64,000 bases of DNA, taken from NCBI GenBank assembly GCA_944390315.1, contig CALXPO010000027.1, positions 124,001 through 188,000 of the forward strand. The letters are read 5' to 3'. Below, piece after piece: positions 1 to 9,169 of the stretch. Position 1 is the stretch's first letter. Each line of letters starts with the position of its first letter. The DNA is from an uncultured Alphaproteobacteria bacterium (GTDB lineage: Bacteria; Pseudomonadota; Alphaproteobacteria; RF32; CAG-239). The notes below the pieces were generated by a model. That model saw only the letters and a list, made by a program, of their open reading frames with translations, was not told the origin of the DNA and made no database searches. The translations under genes were made by a program, and so were the position numbers.

Positions 1-23
1 AACTGGATTTTATCCGACGCTAT

Positions 24-40
24 AAAAGCGGGCTTTTTTG
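24..40 (+). terminator. possible weak terminator upstream of pth
   Basis: AAAAG and CTTTT flank a four-base loop and a T-run follows, just before pth. The stem is only 5 bp and the left context is cut by the window edge, so this could be the end of an upstream gene's terminator or chance. Confidence 0.25.
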
Positions 41-55
41 TGGACACATGAAAAA

Positions 56-628
56 ATGTTTTTAATTGTCGGTTTGGGAAATCCGGGAACAGAGTACGCC
101 AAAACAAGGCATAATGTCGGGTTTATGGTGGCAGATGCTCTGGCGGATAAATATGGCTTTTCTCCTTTTCGCAACAAATTTGACGGTTTGATTGCCGAAG
201 GAAAAATAGGAAGTGAAAAAGTCTATTTACTAAAACCGCAAACTTATATGAATCTTTCCGGAAATTCGGTTGTTAAAGCCGCTGCTTTTTATAAAATTTT
301 GCCACAGAATATTGTGGTTATTCATGATGATATGGATTTGCCGGTCGGCAAATTGAAAGCCAAAATCGGTGGAGGTGCCGGCGGACACAATGGATTAAAG
401 TCTATTGATGCGGCCGTTACACCAAATTACAATCGTATTCGGATCGGCGTCGGTCATCCGCAGGGCAGTGGCGAAGCTGTTGTTAATTATGTTTTGGGCG
501 GATTTTCAAAAACAGATGCAGAAGCTATCGAAAAGGTCGAAAATTTTATTCTTGAAAGTATTCCGACCTTGCTTGAAAAGGGAATGTCAACTTATTCCAA
601 TTTAATCGGTATGAAAATGGCTAAATAA
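56..628 (+). CDS. pth: peptidyl-tRNA hydrolase
   Basis: Releases tRNA from prematurely dropped peptidyl-tRNA in the cytoplasm. The 190-aa product has the family N-terminus (LIVGLGNPG), the catalytic-His region (TRHNVGF), an MNLSGN stretch, and the DDMDLPVGK and GGGAGGHNGLKS signatures, all at the usual spacing for bacterial Pth. I take the ATG at 56 because the product then begins MFLIVGLGNPG as in the family; an in-frame TTG at 38 would add six residues. ychF follows on the same strand after about 95 bp, a very common pairing (rplY-pth-ychF), so the two are probably co-expressed. Confidence 0.96.
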   Translation: MFLIVGLGNPGTEYAKTRHNVGFMVADALADKYGFSPFRNKFDGLIAEGKIGSEKVYLLKPQTYMNLSGNSVVKAAAFYKILPQNIVVIHDDMDLPVGKLKAKIGGGAGGHNGLKSIDAAVTPNYNRIRIGVGHPQGSGEAVVNYVLGGFSKTDAEAIEKVENFILESIPTLLEKGMSTYSNLIGMKMAK

Positions 629-722
629 CGGTAGCATCTTTTTGTTTAAACAAGTTGCATTATCAATTGTTTTCAGCTATAAGCAAAGCAATTTCATGTT
701 TTAAATTTAAGGAGTTTTTTTT

Positions 723-1832
723 ATGGGATTTAATTGCGGTATTGTCGGGTTGCCAAATGTCGGTAAGTCAACTTTATTTAATGCTCTGACGCAAACCATT
801 GCTGCTCAGGCGGCTAATTTTCCTTTTTGCACTATCGAACCGAATACCGGCAGAGTGGCCATTCCCGATGAACGATTGCAAAAGTTGGCTGCAATTGTCA
901 ATCCTAAAAATATTGTGCCGACACAACTTGAATTTGTTGATATTGCCGGTCTGGTTAAAGGTGCTTCTCGAGGCGAAGGTTTGGGAAATCAATTTTTGGC
1001 CAATATTCGAGAAGTTGATGCCATTATTCATGTGTTGCGTTGTTTTGAAGATGACAACATAACCCATGTTGAAGGAAGCGTCGATCCTATTCGTGATGCC
1101 GAAATCGTAGAAACCGAACTGATGATTGCCGATTTGGAATCTTTGGAAAAACGTTTGGATCAAACTGTTAAAAAAGCACGAGGCGGCGAAAAAGAGGCTA
1201 AAACCAGATTGGCGGTGATGGAACCTATTATTGAGGCTCTTAAAGCCGGAAAACCGGCACGTCATGCCGCTCCGAATGAAAATGACAAAGATGCTCAAAA
1301 AGAGTATAAAATGTTACAGTTGTTGACTTCTAAGCCTGTTTTATATGTTTGCAATGTGGATGAGGGGTCTGCAGCTGAAGGTAATAAATTTTCACAAGCT
1401 GTTTTTGCTAAGGCAGCCAAAGAAAATGCGCAGGCGGTCGTTATTTCGGCAGAAATAGAATCGGAAGTTGCTCAACTTGAAAGTGAAGCTGAACAGAAAG
1501 AATTTTTGGAAAGTTTGGGGCTTAAGGAAACCGGTTTGGCTAAAATTATTAGAGCCGGTTATAAACTGCTCGGTTTGGAAACTTATTTTACAGCCGGACC
1601 GAAAGAAGTGCGGGCTTGGACTTTTATAAAAGGCTCAAAAGCTCCGCAATGCGCCGGTATCATACATTCCGATTTTGAACGCGGCTTTATTAGGGCAGAA
1701 ACCATTGCTTATGATGATTTTATTAAGTACGGTGGTGAACAGGGATGTAAAGAAGCCGGAAAAATGCGTTCGGAAGGTAAAGATTATGTTGTACAGGATG
1801 GAGATTTACTCAATTTCTTGTTCAATGTATAA
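723..1832 (+). CDS. ychF: ribosome-binding ATPase YchF (Obg family)
   Basis: P-loop ATPase of the Obg/YchF group that binds ribosomes and is linked to stress and redox responses. The 369-aa protein has Walker A GLPNVGKST near residue 8, a DIAGLVKGASRGEGLGNQFL switch region, the NVDE (NxxE) base-recognition motif that in this family favours ATP over GTP, and a C-terminal TGS-type domain (about 280-369, ending in a GDLLNFLFNV-type tail). Length is normal. A strong AAGGAG Shine-Dalgarno lies about 10 bases before the ATG and a perfect-stem terminator follows the stop directly. Confidence 0.97.
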   Translation: MGFNCGIVGLPNVGKSTLFNALTQTIAAQAANFPFCTIEPNTGRVAIPDERLQKLAAIVNPKNIVPTQLEFVDIAGLVKGASRGEGLGNQFLANIREVDAIIHVLRCFEDDNITHVEGSVDPIRDAEIVETELMIADLESLEKRLDQTVKKARGGEKEAKTRLAVMEPIIEALKAGKPARHAAPNENDKDAQKEYKMLQLLTSKPVLYVCNVDEGSAAEGNKFSQAVFAKAAKENAQAVVISAEIESEVAQLESEAEQKEFLESLGLKETGLAKIIRAGYKLLGLETYFTAGPKEVRAWTFIKGSKAPQCAGIIHSDFERGFIRAETIAYDDFIKYGGEQGCKEAGKMRSEGKDYVVQDGDLLNFLFNV

Positions 1833-1858
1833 AAAAGGGCATGTACATGCCCTTTTTT
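1831..1858 (+). terminator. terminator of ychF
   Basis: AAAAAAGGGCATG and CATGCCCTTTTTT form a near-perfect palindrome around TA, beginning inside the stop codon and ending in six T. It would work in both orientations. Confidence 0.9.
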
Positions 1859-1953
1859 CGTTGTTTTTCTAAGTGCGTGATTTTTTGGTGGTAATTTAAA
1901 AAAAAGATGTTAGAATTAACTATTATTTAAGACTTATAGATTGGGGGAACATA

Positions 1954-4329
1954 ATGTATAGATTCTATTCTCTATTGTGTAACGGAGTTTCTTTGGTCGC
2001 ATTGACATGTTTTGCCAATGCCGCTATTGCAGCAGATGTCAGTTCTGAAGCAGAATTAAACAATATGCTGCAGTCGGGAACAGATGCGACTTTGACGGCT
2101 GATATTACCCTAACCGGAAATTTGCAGGAAATTACAACAGGAAATTTTTCAGTCAACGGCGGGTCACACTCAATATCAGTCGGTGTCGACGGTGATGGTG
2201 CACCGATAACATCTGCCGCAGGTTTTAATGTGGGTGCTGGGGCAAATGTTAATTTTCAGAATTTGACTGTCAGTAATTTAAATCAAGCCATTATAAATAG
2301 CGGAACAATCAATACCATAGATGGAGTTGTATTTGATGGTAACAATGTTACGACTGATGGAGCTGATGCAACCGGAGGAGCAATCTCAAATACGGGAACT
2401 ATCGGTACAATTTCTAATTCCGAATTTAGAAATAACTCTGTAACGGCAGATGGTGGAAATGCGCGTGGTGGTGCTATTGCCGATACAAGTGGCGGCACAT
2501 TAAATATAATTAATACCAGTTTTTATGATAACTATGCCGAAGTAAAAGGAGATATGGCTCTTGGTACCGAGGATACGCCGGCAACATATACTTCTGCCGG
2601 CGGTGCTATCTATTCTAACGGTACGGTTAATATTACGGCTCAAAATCAAGATGTAACCTTTTCAGGTAATGAAATTTTAAGTCCATCCGCAAGTGGCGAA
2701 GGGGACGGAACAGGGGAAGAAACGGGATCTACAAACAATGCTATAACTATGTCTAGTGGAACGTTAAATTTGACGGCTGATAACGGAAATATTACATTTG
2801 ATGATGGTATTTCCATGAGTGGTGGTAATTTGAATTTGTCCATGAATAACGGAAGTGTGATTTTTAACGGTGCCGTAACAACGCCGACACTTAGTTATAA
2901 TATGCATATAAGTGGTAGCGGTGATGTGGCATTTAACAGTGAATTTTCTGGGATTGAAAATTTTGTAGTCGATTCATCAAATTTAATATTGAAATCAGGT
3001 GTTAATTTGAATGTTGTAAATTACACGGCTAAGGGAGATTCTGTTTTGTCCGTTACCGTGGATCCTGATAATTTAACAAGTTCCGTTGTCAATATTTCGG
3101 GAGATGTCGTAGGTACAACAAAGGTTGTCGTTAATGCGACTTCTGAAACACTTGTGCCTTCCGAGCAATCCATCTTATTTGTTTCGGCTTCAGGCGATAA
3201 TAAAGAAACTGCAGGAGATTTCGTCGTTTATCGTGTTTTAGGCAGTCCGTATATGTGGACTTCAAGTTACCAAGAAACAGTCATAGAGGGTGAGGAAGGT
3301 TCTGAAGGCAATACAGGAGCAATGACCAGTGGCGGTTGGTATTTAAGTATGACGGGAGAGTCAAATCCGGATTATCGACCTATGGCTCCGGAAATTGCTT
3401 CTTACTTGGCATTGCATAGTTTGGCAATAGAGCAGAATAGAGGAGTGGTTAACAGTATCCGTAATTCTGTTGGTTCCAATAAATTTATTTTGCAGAGATA
3501 TGGCGTTCTTTATGAAGACGGTTATATGAACAAGCCTATTTCTAGATTATGGGTTAATCCGGTATATAGATATGTTCAATTAACGGCTCCCCAAGAGGTG
3601 GACGGAACAATAGCAGGTTTTGATGCCGGTTTAGATTTTCAATCAGATGCTTCTAATAAACTCGGAATGTTTGCTTCATACAGATATGGTACTTATGATG
3701 TAGGTAAAGACGGCTATTTTAAGGCCGATATGGATAGTACCATTGAAATTTCCAGTTATTTATTAGGATTATATTATCGCTATGATTATAATAATTTCTG
3801 GATGTTTTCAACGGCTTATATGGGCAGACAGCATGCAGAAATAGAGACAGACGATAAGGTAAGAGCCGATGCAGACGGTATGCAGTATGGTGCCGGTCTT
3901 GAGTTGGGTTATGCCTTTGTCCCCGGACAGAATTGGACTTTGGAACCGAGTTTGGGTATTTTTTATACCGGTATAGACTATGATGATATGGAAGATAAAT
4001 ATGCAAAAAGTGCTGATTATTCTATGCTTAATCAAATAGAAGGGGAATTCGGAATTAAATTAGAACGAACAATTAATCATGTTTACGGTTTTAGCAAAAT
4101 ATATATTAAACCAAGTGTTATTCAAACACTGAATTTTGGAAATGAAGTTAAAATTACTCACTTAAATACAGTAGATACGGTTGATGATCAGACACTTGGA
4201 AGAATAGAAATCGGTGGTCGGTATGCATTGGATAATAAAATGAGCCTGTATGGTTATGTTAATTATACAACGGGTACTGACTATGATGATGTTGCAGCGG
4301 GGCTTGGCTTTAATTATCGCTGGCATTAA
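1954..4329 (+). CDS. autotransporter with Pmp-like passenger repeats
   Basis: Predicted type V secreted surface protein of 791 aa. Residues 1-27 are a Sec signal peptide ending in AIAAD. The passenger (about 30-420) is rich in Gly, Asn, Thr and Ser and contains GGAI repeats (GGAISNTG, GGAIADTS, GGAIYSNG) interleaved with FxxN units (SEFRNNS, TSFYDNY, VTFSGNE), the pairing described for chlamydial Pmp beta-helix proteins. The last ~270 residues, after an RLWVNPVYR segment, look like an autotransporter beta-barrel with alternating aromatic strands and end in NYRWH. It stands alone with its own RBS (GGGGGAA) and a weak terminator. Substrate or adhesin role is unknown; family assignment is strong, Pmp relation is inference. 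Confidence 0.87.
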   Translation: MYRFYSLLCNGVSLVALTCFANAAIAADVSSEAELNNMLQSGTDATLTADITLTGNLQEITTGNFSVNGGSHSISVGVDGDGAPITSAAGFNVGAGANVNFQNLTVSNLNQAIINSGTINTIDGVVFDGNNVTTDGADATGGAISNTGTIGTISNSEFRNNSVTADGGNARGGAIADTSGGTLNIINTSFYDNYAEVKGDMALGTEDTPATYTSAGGAIYSNGTVNITAQNQDVTFSGNEILSPSASGEGDGTGEETGSTNNAITMSSGTLNLTADNGNITFDDGISMSGGNLNLSMNNGSVIFNGAVTTPTLSYNMHISGSGDVAFNSEFSGIENFVVDSSNLILKSGVNLNVVNYTAKGDSVLSVTVDPDNLTSSVVNISGDVVGTTKVVVNATSETLVPSEQSILFVSASGDNKETAGDFVVYRVLGSPYMWTSSYQETVIEGEEGSEGNTGAMTSGGWYLSMTGESNPDYRPMAPEIASYLALHSLAIEQNRGVVNSIRNSVGSNKFILQRYGVLYEDGYMNKPISRLWVNPVYRYVQLTAPQEVDGTIAGFDAGLDFQSDASNKLGMFASYRYGTYDVGKDGYFKADMDSTIEISSYLLGLYYRYDYNNFWMFSTAYMGRQHAEIETDDKVRADADGMQYGAGLELGYAFVPGQNWTLEPSLGIFYTGIDYDDMEDKYAKSADYSMLNQIEGEFGIKLERTINHVYGFSKIYIKPSVIQTLNFGNEVKITHLNTVDTVDDQTLGRIEIGGRYALDNKMSLYGYVNYTTGTDYDDVAAGLGFNYRWH

Positions 4330-4365
4330 TGTAATATATAACAAAATAAAAAACCAAGAAATAAT

Positions 4366-4398
4366 AAGGAGTTTGTCGTAATGGCAGGCTCCTTTTTT
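4366..4398 (+). terminator. weak terminator after the autotransporter
   Basis: AAGGAG pairs with CTCCTT across a 17-base loop, followed by a T-run. The stem is short, so activity is uncertain; it abuts a dispersed repeat copy. Confidence 0.5.
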
Positions 4399-4400
4399 AT

Positions 4401-4539
4401 GAGTTGCTTTATAGAAAAATCTGAGGTTACTCGGAGCGGAGTGCCAAGATGTTGAGATAAACAGCTCTAGCCAATGAGCGTGGTTAAACCGGAGTTTTGC
4501 AAATGATTTAGAACTTTCAGTTTACCGGGGATATCTATT
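4401..4539 (+). repeat. dispersed hairpin element, copy A
   Basis: Divergent copy of a ~140-bp intergenic element found five times in the window (others at 5391, 15831, 26043 on minus, 32702). It begins GAGTTGCTTTATAG and ends with TTTACCGGGGATATCTATT. The first hairpin is kept by base changes on both sides (TCTGAG-GTTA-CTCGGA), while the central GCGTGG stem has decayed. No ORF. About 350 bp of AT-rich sequence between this copy and the next gene shows nothing I can name. Confidence 0.8.
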
Positions 4540-4892
4540 CCCCGTGAGAAACTTGAAGTATTTGAACAGTGAGTGCCAAGAATTTAGAGTAATATGGCTT
4601 CTTATTTAATTCAAAGTTTGAAATATATATAAAAATCCAGCTTTACGGTGCAAGAAATTCTAAGGTTATCTGCAGTTCGGTATGAAGCATTAACAATATG
4701 ATGAAAATTGGGTAAAAGTAGGAACCGTGGTTACTTAAAAAATATTCTGAATATAAAAAATATTTATATATTTTAAGCTGTTCTGTAATGTAAAAGAAAA
4801 AAGTCCCTATTGTTAAATTTAGGTTGAGGTTGACAAAATTAAAGGCATGGAGTAGGCTTACTGACAATGAATTTATTATAATAAACATTATT

Positions 4893-5342
4893 ATGGAACA
4901 GACAGAATTAAAACAAACAATCCAACGACATGTTGAAAATTTGTTCTCTGAATTGGCAGACAAATACGACATGAATTATTCAAACGCTTTCAGGCAGCGT
5001 GTGTGTGAAGATTTGTATAAGCATTTTGAAAATGCTGATATTTTGACGGATACGGCAGCTATTGCAGAGAATGCAATGCCGCATTCTATTATTTTTCATT
5101 CCAAATCGGAAATGATTGAAAAAATCAATGCACAATTAAGCGCATTTTCAAACAAGACCGTAGCTCCGACCGATGTCGCGTTAAAACTTAAAGACGATCT
5201 CGGATTTGATAGTCTTAGTTTTGTAGAATTAGCACAAAATCTTGAAAAACAGATTGGAGTTCCGATAAAAGATGAAGATATAGAAAAATTAAAGACGGTC
5301 GGCGATATTTATAAATTTTGCGCTGAAAAAATAGGATTGTAA
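4893..5342 (+). CDS. acyl-carrier-domain protein with N-terminal extension
   Basis: 149-aa protein whose C-terminal ~75 residues form an acyl carrier domain: DDLGFDSLSFVELA with Ser107 as the predicted 4'-phosphopantetheine attachment site, followed by IGVPIKDEDIEKLKTVGDIY. The N-terminal ~80 residues (helical, charged) do not match the stand-alone AcpP, so this is a specialised carrier, not the housekeeping one. I chose the ATG at 4893 (product starts MEQTELKQ); no convincing Shine-Dalgarno precedes it, and an upstream in-frame start would add 23 residues of non-conserved sequence. It is monocistronic, with a strong terminator. No synthase or ligase partner is adjacent, so the acyl chain it carries cannot be told. 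Confidence 0.78.
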   Translation: MEQTELKQTIQRHVENLFSELADKYDMNYSNAFRQRVCEDLYKHFENADILTDTAAIAENAMPHSIIFHSKSEMIEKINAQLSAFSNKTVAPTDVALKLKDDLGFDSLSFVELAQNLEKQIGVPIKDEDIEKLKTVGDIYKFCAEKIGL

Positions 5343-5353
5343 GAATGAACGTG

Positions 5354-5387
5354 AAGCATTTTGTTTGAAGAACAAAATGCTTTTTTT
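5354..5387 (+). terminator. terminator of the acyl-carrier gene
   Basis: A 12-bp perfect stem (AAGCATTTTGTT with AACAAAATGCTT), five-base loop, then a run of T. Confidence 0.9.
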
Positions 5388-5390
5388 ATT

Positions 5391-5533
5391 AGTTGCCTTA
5401 CAGAAAACCCCGAGTTTATTCGGGGCTGAATGCCAAGGTGTTGGAACAACACCGCTCCACGCCAACGAGCGTGGTCAAACCGTAAGGTTTGTAGCTGTTA
5501 TAGAACCCCCAATTTACTGGTGGATATCTATTT
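5391..5533 (+). repeat. dispersed hairpin element, copy B (best preserved)
   Basis: The most intact copy. In order it can form CCCCGA-GTTTAT-TCGGGG, GGTGTTG-GAA-CAACACC, CCACG-CCAACGAG-CGTGG, AAACC-GTA-GGTTT and a last hairpin with an ATTTAC loop inside CCCCCA/TGGTGG. It lies directly after a terminator and ends GGATATCTATTT. Copies share these stems in order, which points to selection or recent spread of a folded unit and not to a coding sequence. Confidence 0.87.
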
Positions 5534-5768
5534 GAATGGAGATATTTTAAAAAATATCAAATGAAAGGGACGGTAAACATTATTTTCTATTAATAAAGGT
5601 TTGAGGATATCAAAATTTAAGACTGAAAATGGTTCTTTTTTTTGTTAAAATTTTCATTGTTTTTGTCATTTTTTTTATGTCAAACATAAGACAGTTGATT
5701 TGACTCAATCAGAGTCTGAGTAAGCTCTCACGGTGTTATAAAATTTTGAAAAAAAAGTAATTTTTTAC

Positions 5769-5797
5769 TTGCAAAGTTGACTCAGTTATGGTACAAA
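5769..5797 (+). promoter_or_regulatory. candidate promoter of the S10 operon
   Basis: TTGCAA and TACAAA separated by exactly 17 bases, about 160 bp before rpsJ. The same TTGCAA -35 box with a 17-base spacer occurs before secY and rplQ. Confidence 0.5.
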
Positions 5798-5802
5798 GCG
5801 CT

Positions 5803-5959
5803 CACGTTAATCGGTCGGGGAGGGAATCTGTCCGCTCGATTGTCATAAGAAATATCTCGCAAGCCTTGGAAATCAAGGCGTTGCATAAGGTTAATCTTTA
5901 GATGGCAGGTTTGGCATTATGCGAATCGTTGCTGTCTAGTTATAGGAAAAATATTTAAA
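5803..5959 (+). promoter_or_regulatory. structured 5' leader of the S10 operon
   Basis: About 155 bases of non-coding leader. It contains the perfect hairpin GCCTTG-GAAAT-CAAGGC (5863-5879) and a longer-range GCATAA/TTATGC pairing. In enterobacteria the S10 leader binds L4 for autoregulation; whether this leader does so is not known and I see no clear match to that structure. Confidence 0.4.
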
Positions 5960-6271
5960 ATGATGGATACACAAAATATAAGAATTCGCCTCAAGGCTTT
6001 TGACCATCGCTTGCTCGATTTGTCTACTAAAGAAATCGTTCATACGGCCAAAAGAACAGGGGCAAATGTAAGAGGGCCGATACCTCTGCCAACAAGAATT
6101 GAGAAGTTTACGGTTAACCGTTCTCCGCACGTAGATAAGAAATCTCGTGAGCAGTTCGAAATCAGAACTCACAAAAGACTTCTTGATATTGTAGATCCGA
6201 CACCGCAAACGGTTGATGCTTTGATGAAGCTTGATTTGGCTGCCGGTGTTAATGTCGAAATTAAACTGTAA
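5960..6271 (+). CDS. rpsJ: 30S ribosomal protein S10
   Basis: First gene of the S10 ribosomal operon; S10 sits in the 30S head and is also NusE, the antitermination partner of NusB. The 103-aa product has the family core [14 protein letters not shown], the GPIPLPTR loop and the [11 protein letters not shown] segment. Two ATGs are adjacent (5960, 5963). Unlike many proteobacteria there is no fusA or tuf directly upstream; the operon here starts from its own promoter and leader. Confidence 0.97.
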   Translation: MMDTQNIRIRLKAFDHRLLDLSTKEIVHTAKRTGANVRGPIPLPTRIEKFTVNRSPHVDKKSREQFEIRTHKRLLDIVDPTPQTVDALMKLDLAAGVNVEIKL

Positions 6272-6362
6272 TTGTTTTTAAAATAATTACCCGTATAAAC
6301 AAAAGCAATGTTGGCTTTTTTGAAAGAAAGGAAGTCAACCAATTGAAAAGGAAAATAAAGTA

Positions 6363-7082
6363 ATGCGTACTGGTTTAATCGCAAAAAAGCTGGGAATGTC
6401 CCGCATTTTTGAGGCTAACGGAGCCCATGTACCTGTCACTGTTCTTTCAGTTGACAATCTTCAGGTTGTTGATGTCAGAACAATGGAGCGCGACGGATAT
6501 ACCGCCGTTCAACTTGGTACGGGAGCCGTTAAGGCAAAAAATGTTTCCAAAGCAATGAAGGGACATTTTGCCAAAGCAAACGTAGAACCGAAGAAGAAAT
6601 TGGGTGAATTCAGAGTTTCTGAAGATTGCTTGCTCAATGTCGGTGCAGAATTGTCTGTTGAACATTTTGTTCCCGGACAATATGTTGACGTTTGTGCAAC
6701 TTCTATCGGTAAAGGTTTTGCCGGCGTTATGAAACGTCACAATTTTGCCGGTTTGGAAGCCACTCACGGTGTTTCTATTTCGCACCGTTCACATGGTTCT
6801 ACAGGACAAAGACAAGATCCCGGTAAGGTATTTAAGGGTAAGAAAATGGCCGGCCACATGGGTGCTGAGCGCGTCACTGTTCAAAATTTGAAAGTTGTCG
6901 CTGTTGATGCTTCCAAGGGGCTGATTATGGTAAAAGGAGCCGTTCCGGGCTGTGAAAATGCTTGGGTTCGTGTTACCGATGCCGTTAAAAAATGCGGCAA
7001 TGTCGAACTGCCGATGCCTGCTGGTTTGAAAAAAGTTGATGAACCTGTTGCAGTTAAAGCTGAAACAGCTGATAATGCTTAA
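6363..7082 (+). CDS. rplC: 50S ribosomal protein L3
   Basis: Large-subunit protein that binds 23S rRNA early in assembly and reaches the peptidyl-transferase region. The 239-aa product starts [16 protein letters not shown] and carries the conserved [13 protein letters not shown] and [20 protein letters not shown] region, including the Gln methylated by PrmB in other bacteria, and [14 protein letters not shown]. The C-terminal ~25 residues are an Ala/Val/Glu-rich tail often seen in alphaproteobacteria. It is 90 bp after rpsJ. Confidence 0.97.
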   Translation: MRTGLIAKKLGMSRIFEANGAHVPVTVLSVDNLQVVDVRTMERDGYTAVQLGTGAVKAKNVSKAMKGHFAKANVEPKKKLGEFRVSEDCLLNVGAELSVEHFVPGQYVDVCATSIGKGFAGVMKRHNFAGLEATHGVSISHRSHGSTGQRQDPGKVFKGKKMAGHMGAERVTVQNLKVVAVDASKGLIMVKGAVPGCENAWVRVTDAVKKCGNVELPMPAGLKKVDEPVAVKAETADNA

Positions 7083-7100
7083 TTATAAAGGAAAAGAGTT

Positions 7101-7721
7101 ATGAAACAGGACATCTTAAGTTTAGATAATAAAAATGTCGGCACCATTGAACTTGACGAATCTATTTTTGGTTTGGAAGTTCGTGCAGATATTTTACAAC
7201 GGGTTGTAAGATGGCAGTTAGCCAGAATGCAAGCCGGCACCCACAAGACCAAAGGTCGTTCAGAAGTTGCTTTGACACCGGCAAAGCCGTTCAAACAAAA
7301 AGGTAGCGGTAATGCACGTCAAGGTTCTCGTAAAGGACCTCAGTTCCGTAAGGGTGGCGTTGTGTTTGGTCCGGTTGTTCGTGATCAATCGCATGATTTA
7401 ACCAAGAAATTCAGAAAACTTGGTTTGAGAACAGCTCTCTCAGCAAAATTGAAAGAGGGCAACCTCGTTATCGTTGATGAAGCCAAATTGAGCTCTCCGA
7501 AAACAAAAGACTTGAAAGCAAAGTTGGATGTTTGCGGATTGAACAACTGCCTGTTCATCGACGGACAAGAGGTAGATATTAATTTTGCATTGGCTTCACG
7601 CAATATTGTCGGAGTAGATGTATTGCCGACAATCGGTGCCAATGTTTATGACATCTTAAGAAGAGACAAATTAGTGTTAACTAAAGATGCTGTAAGTTGC
7701 TTGGAGGAAAGATTAAAATGA
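7101..7721 (+). CDS. rplD: 50S ribosomal protein L4
   Basis: 206-aa 23S rRNA-binding protein lining the exit tunnel; in enterobacteria also the autorepressor of the S10 operon. The central loop [27 protein letters not shown] and the globular ends are as in the family (written here in part: GSGNARQGS). GGAAAAGAG precedes the ATG. The stop codon overlaps the start of rplW (ATGA), implying coupled translation. Confidence 0.97.
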   Translation: MKQDILSLDNKNVGTIELDESIFGLEVRADILQRVVRWQLARMQAGTHKTKGRSEVALTPAKPFKQKGSGNARQGSRKGPQFRKGGVVFGPVVRDQSHDLTKKFRKLGLRTALSAKLKEGNLVIVDEAKLSSPKTKDLKAKLDVCGLNNCLFIDGQEVDINFALASRNIVGVDVLPTIGANVYDILRRDKLVLTKDAVSCLEERLK

Positions 7722-8035
7722 GTAAAGAAAATAAAACCAACAATGTAACTGCGCAAATGTATGATACACTGGTTCGTCCGGTAATCACCGAGAAGTCGAT
7801 GCTTTCATCCGAAGCAGGAAAAGTATGTTTTCGTGTTCCTTTGAATGCAAGCAAAGATGAAATTAAAGCTGCCGTTGAATCTGTATTCAACGTTAAAGTC
7901 AGCAAGGTGAATACAATTCGTCAGGCAGGCAAGGTCAAAAGATTCAGAAATACATTGGGACGTCGTTCCGATTTTAAGAAAGCTTTGGTTACTCTTGCCG
8001 AAGGTCAAAATATTGATGTTACAACAGGAATTTAA
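7718..8035 (+). CDS. rplW: 50S ribosomal protein L23
   Basis: 105-aa protein at the tunnel exit, the docking site for trigger factor and SRP. The core [13 protein letters not shown] and the [17 protein letters not shown] region are typical. The ATG at 7718 has a TTGGAGGAAAG Shine-Dalgarno inside the end of rplD and overlaps its stop; an upstream in-frame start would lie inside rplD and is not needed. Confidence 0.95.
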   Translation: MSKENKTNNVTAQMYDTLVRPVITEKSMLSSEAGKVCFRVPLNASKDEIKAAVESVFNVKVSKVNTIRQAGKVKRFRNTLGRRSDFKKALVTLAEGQNIDVTTGI

Positions 8036-8038
8036 AAG

Positions 8039-8872
8039 ATGGTGTTAAAAACATATAAGCCCACATCACCGGGACTTCGTCAGCTGGTTATTGTTGATAG
8101 ATCAGAGTTGTACAAAGGAGCACCGGAAAAGTCTTTGACGATAGGTCTTACGAAGACCGGTGGGCGTGATAATTTCGGACATGTTACAAGTCGGAGAAAG
8201 GGTGGCGGACACAAACGCAAACTCAGAATTATCGACTTTAGACGTAATAAGTTTGATATTGAAGCTACGGTAGAAAGAATCGAGTATGATCCGAATCGTT
8301 CAGCTTTCATCGCATTAATATGCTATGAAGATGGCGAGAAATCATATATTTTGGCTCCGCAAAGATTAAAAGCCGGAGATAAGATTATTTCGGCAGCAAA
8401 AGCTGATATTAAACCGGGTAATGCTATGCCTTTGAAGAGTATGCCGGTTGGTACCATTGTTCACAATATTGAGCTGCGTTCTGGCAAAGGCGGACAATTG
8501 GTACGTTCAGCCGGTTGCTATGCTCAAGTTGTAGGTAAAGATGCCGGTTATGCACAATTGAAGTTAAGTTCTGGCGAGCTCAGAGTTGTTCGTGAAGAAT
8601 GTTTGGCAACAGTTGGTGCCGTATCTAATCCGGATAATCAGAACAAATCCTTGGGTAAGGCGGGACGTTCTCGTTGGATGGGATGCCGTCCGGTTACCCG
8701 TGGTGTTGCCATGAACCCGGTTGATCACCCGATGGGTGGTGGTGAAGGCCGTACCTCAGGCGGACGTCATCCGACAACTCCGTGGGGTAAACCAACTAAG
8801 GGCGGTAAGACTCGTTCTAACAAGAAGACGGATCGCTATATTATGAGATCTCGTCATGATAACAAGAAGTAA
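8039..8872 (+). CDS. rplB: 50S ribosomal protein L2
   Basis: 277-aa core 23S rRNA-binding protein needed for subunit joining and peptidyl transfer. Starts [17 protein letters not shown], with the [14 protein letters not shown] and [19 protein letters not shown] blocks and the invariant C-terminal region [18 protein letters not shown] that includes the conserved His near the catalytic centre. Three bases separate it from rplW. Confidence 0.98.
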   Translation: MVLKTYKPTSPGLRQLVIVDRSELYKGAPEKSLTIGLTKTGGRDNFGHVTSRRKGGGHKRKLRIIDFRRNKFDIEATVERIEYDPNRSAFIALICYEDGEKSYILAPQRLKAGDKIISAAKADIKPGNAMPLKSMPVGTIVHNIELRSGKGGQLVRSAGCYAQVVGKDAGYAQLKLSSGELRVVREECLATVGAVSNPDNQNKSLGKAGRSRWMGCRPVTRGVAMNPVDHPMGGGEGRTSGGRHPTTPWGKPTKGGKTRSNKKTDRYIMRSRHDNKK

Positions 8873-8888
8873 TTAAGGAGATAAGCTA

Positions 8889-9167
8889 ATGACACGTTCA
8901 GTATGGAAAGGACCGTTTGTTGATGGATATCTTCTGAAGAAAGCAGATGCAGCCAGAGCTTCGGGCAGAAACGAAGTTATAAAAATCTGGTCGCGCAGAT
9001 CCACCATGTTGCCGCAATTTGTCGGTTTGACATTTGGTGTTCACAATGGTCATAAGTTTATCCCGGTGCTCGTTACCGAAGATATGGTCGGCCACAAATT
9101 CGGCGAATTTGCCCCGACACGTACATTCTACGGACACGCATCCGATAAAAAAGCTAAGAGGAGTTAG
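8889..9167 (+). CDS. rpsS: 30S ribosomal protein S19
   Basis: 92-aa protein of the 30S head that contacts S13 and the A-site finger. Contains [28 protein letters not shown] and [13 protein letters not shown], all diagnostic. AAGGAG precedes the ATG; rplV starts two bases after the stop. Confidence 0.97.
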   Translation: MTRSVWKGPFVDGYLLKKADAARASGRNEVIKIWSRRSTMLPQFVGLTFGVHNGHKFIPVLVTEDMVGHKFGEFAPTRTFYGHASDKKAKRS

Positions 9168-9169
9168 TA

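Noticed and set aside
38..628. pth start at TTG 38
   Set aside because: ATG at 56 gives the conserved MFLIVGLGNPG N-terminus; the six extra residues are not family-like.
4643..4972. Minus-strand 109-aa ORF between the autotransporter and the acyl-carrier gene
   Set aside because: AT-rich, hydrophobic by composition, overlaps the start of the acyl-carrier gene, no ribosome site.
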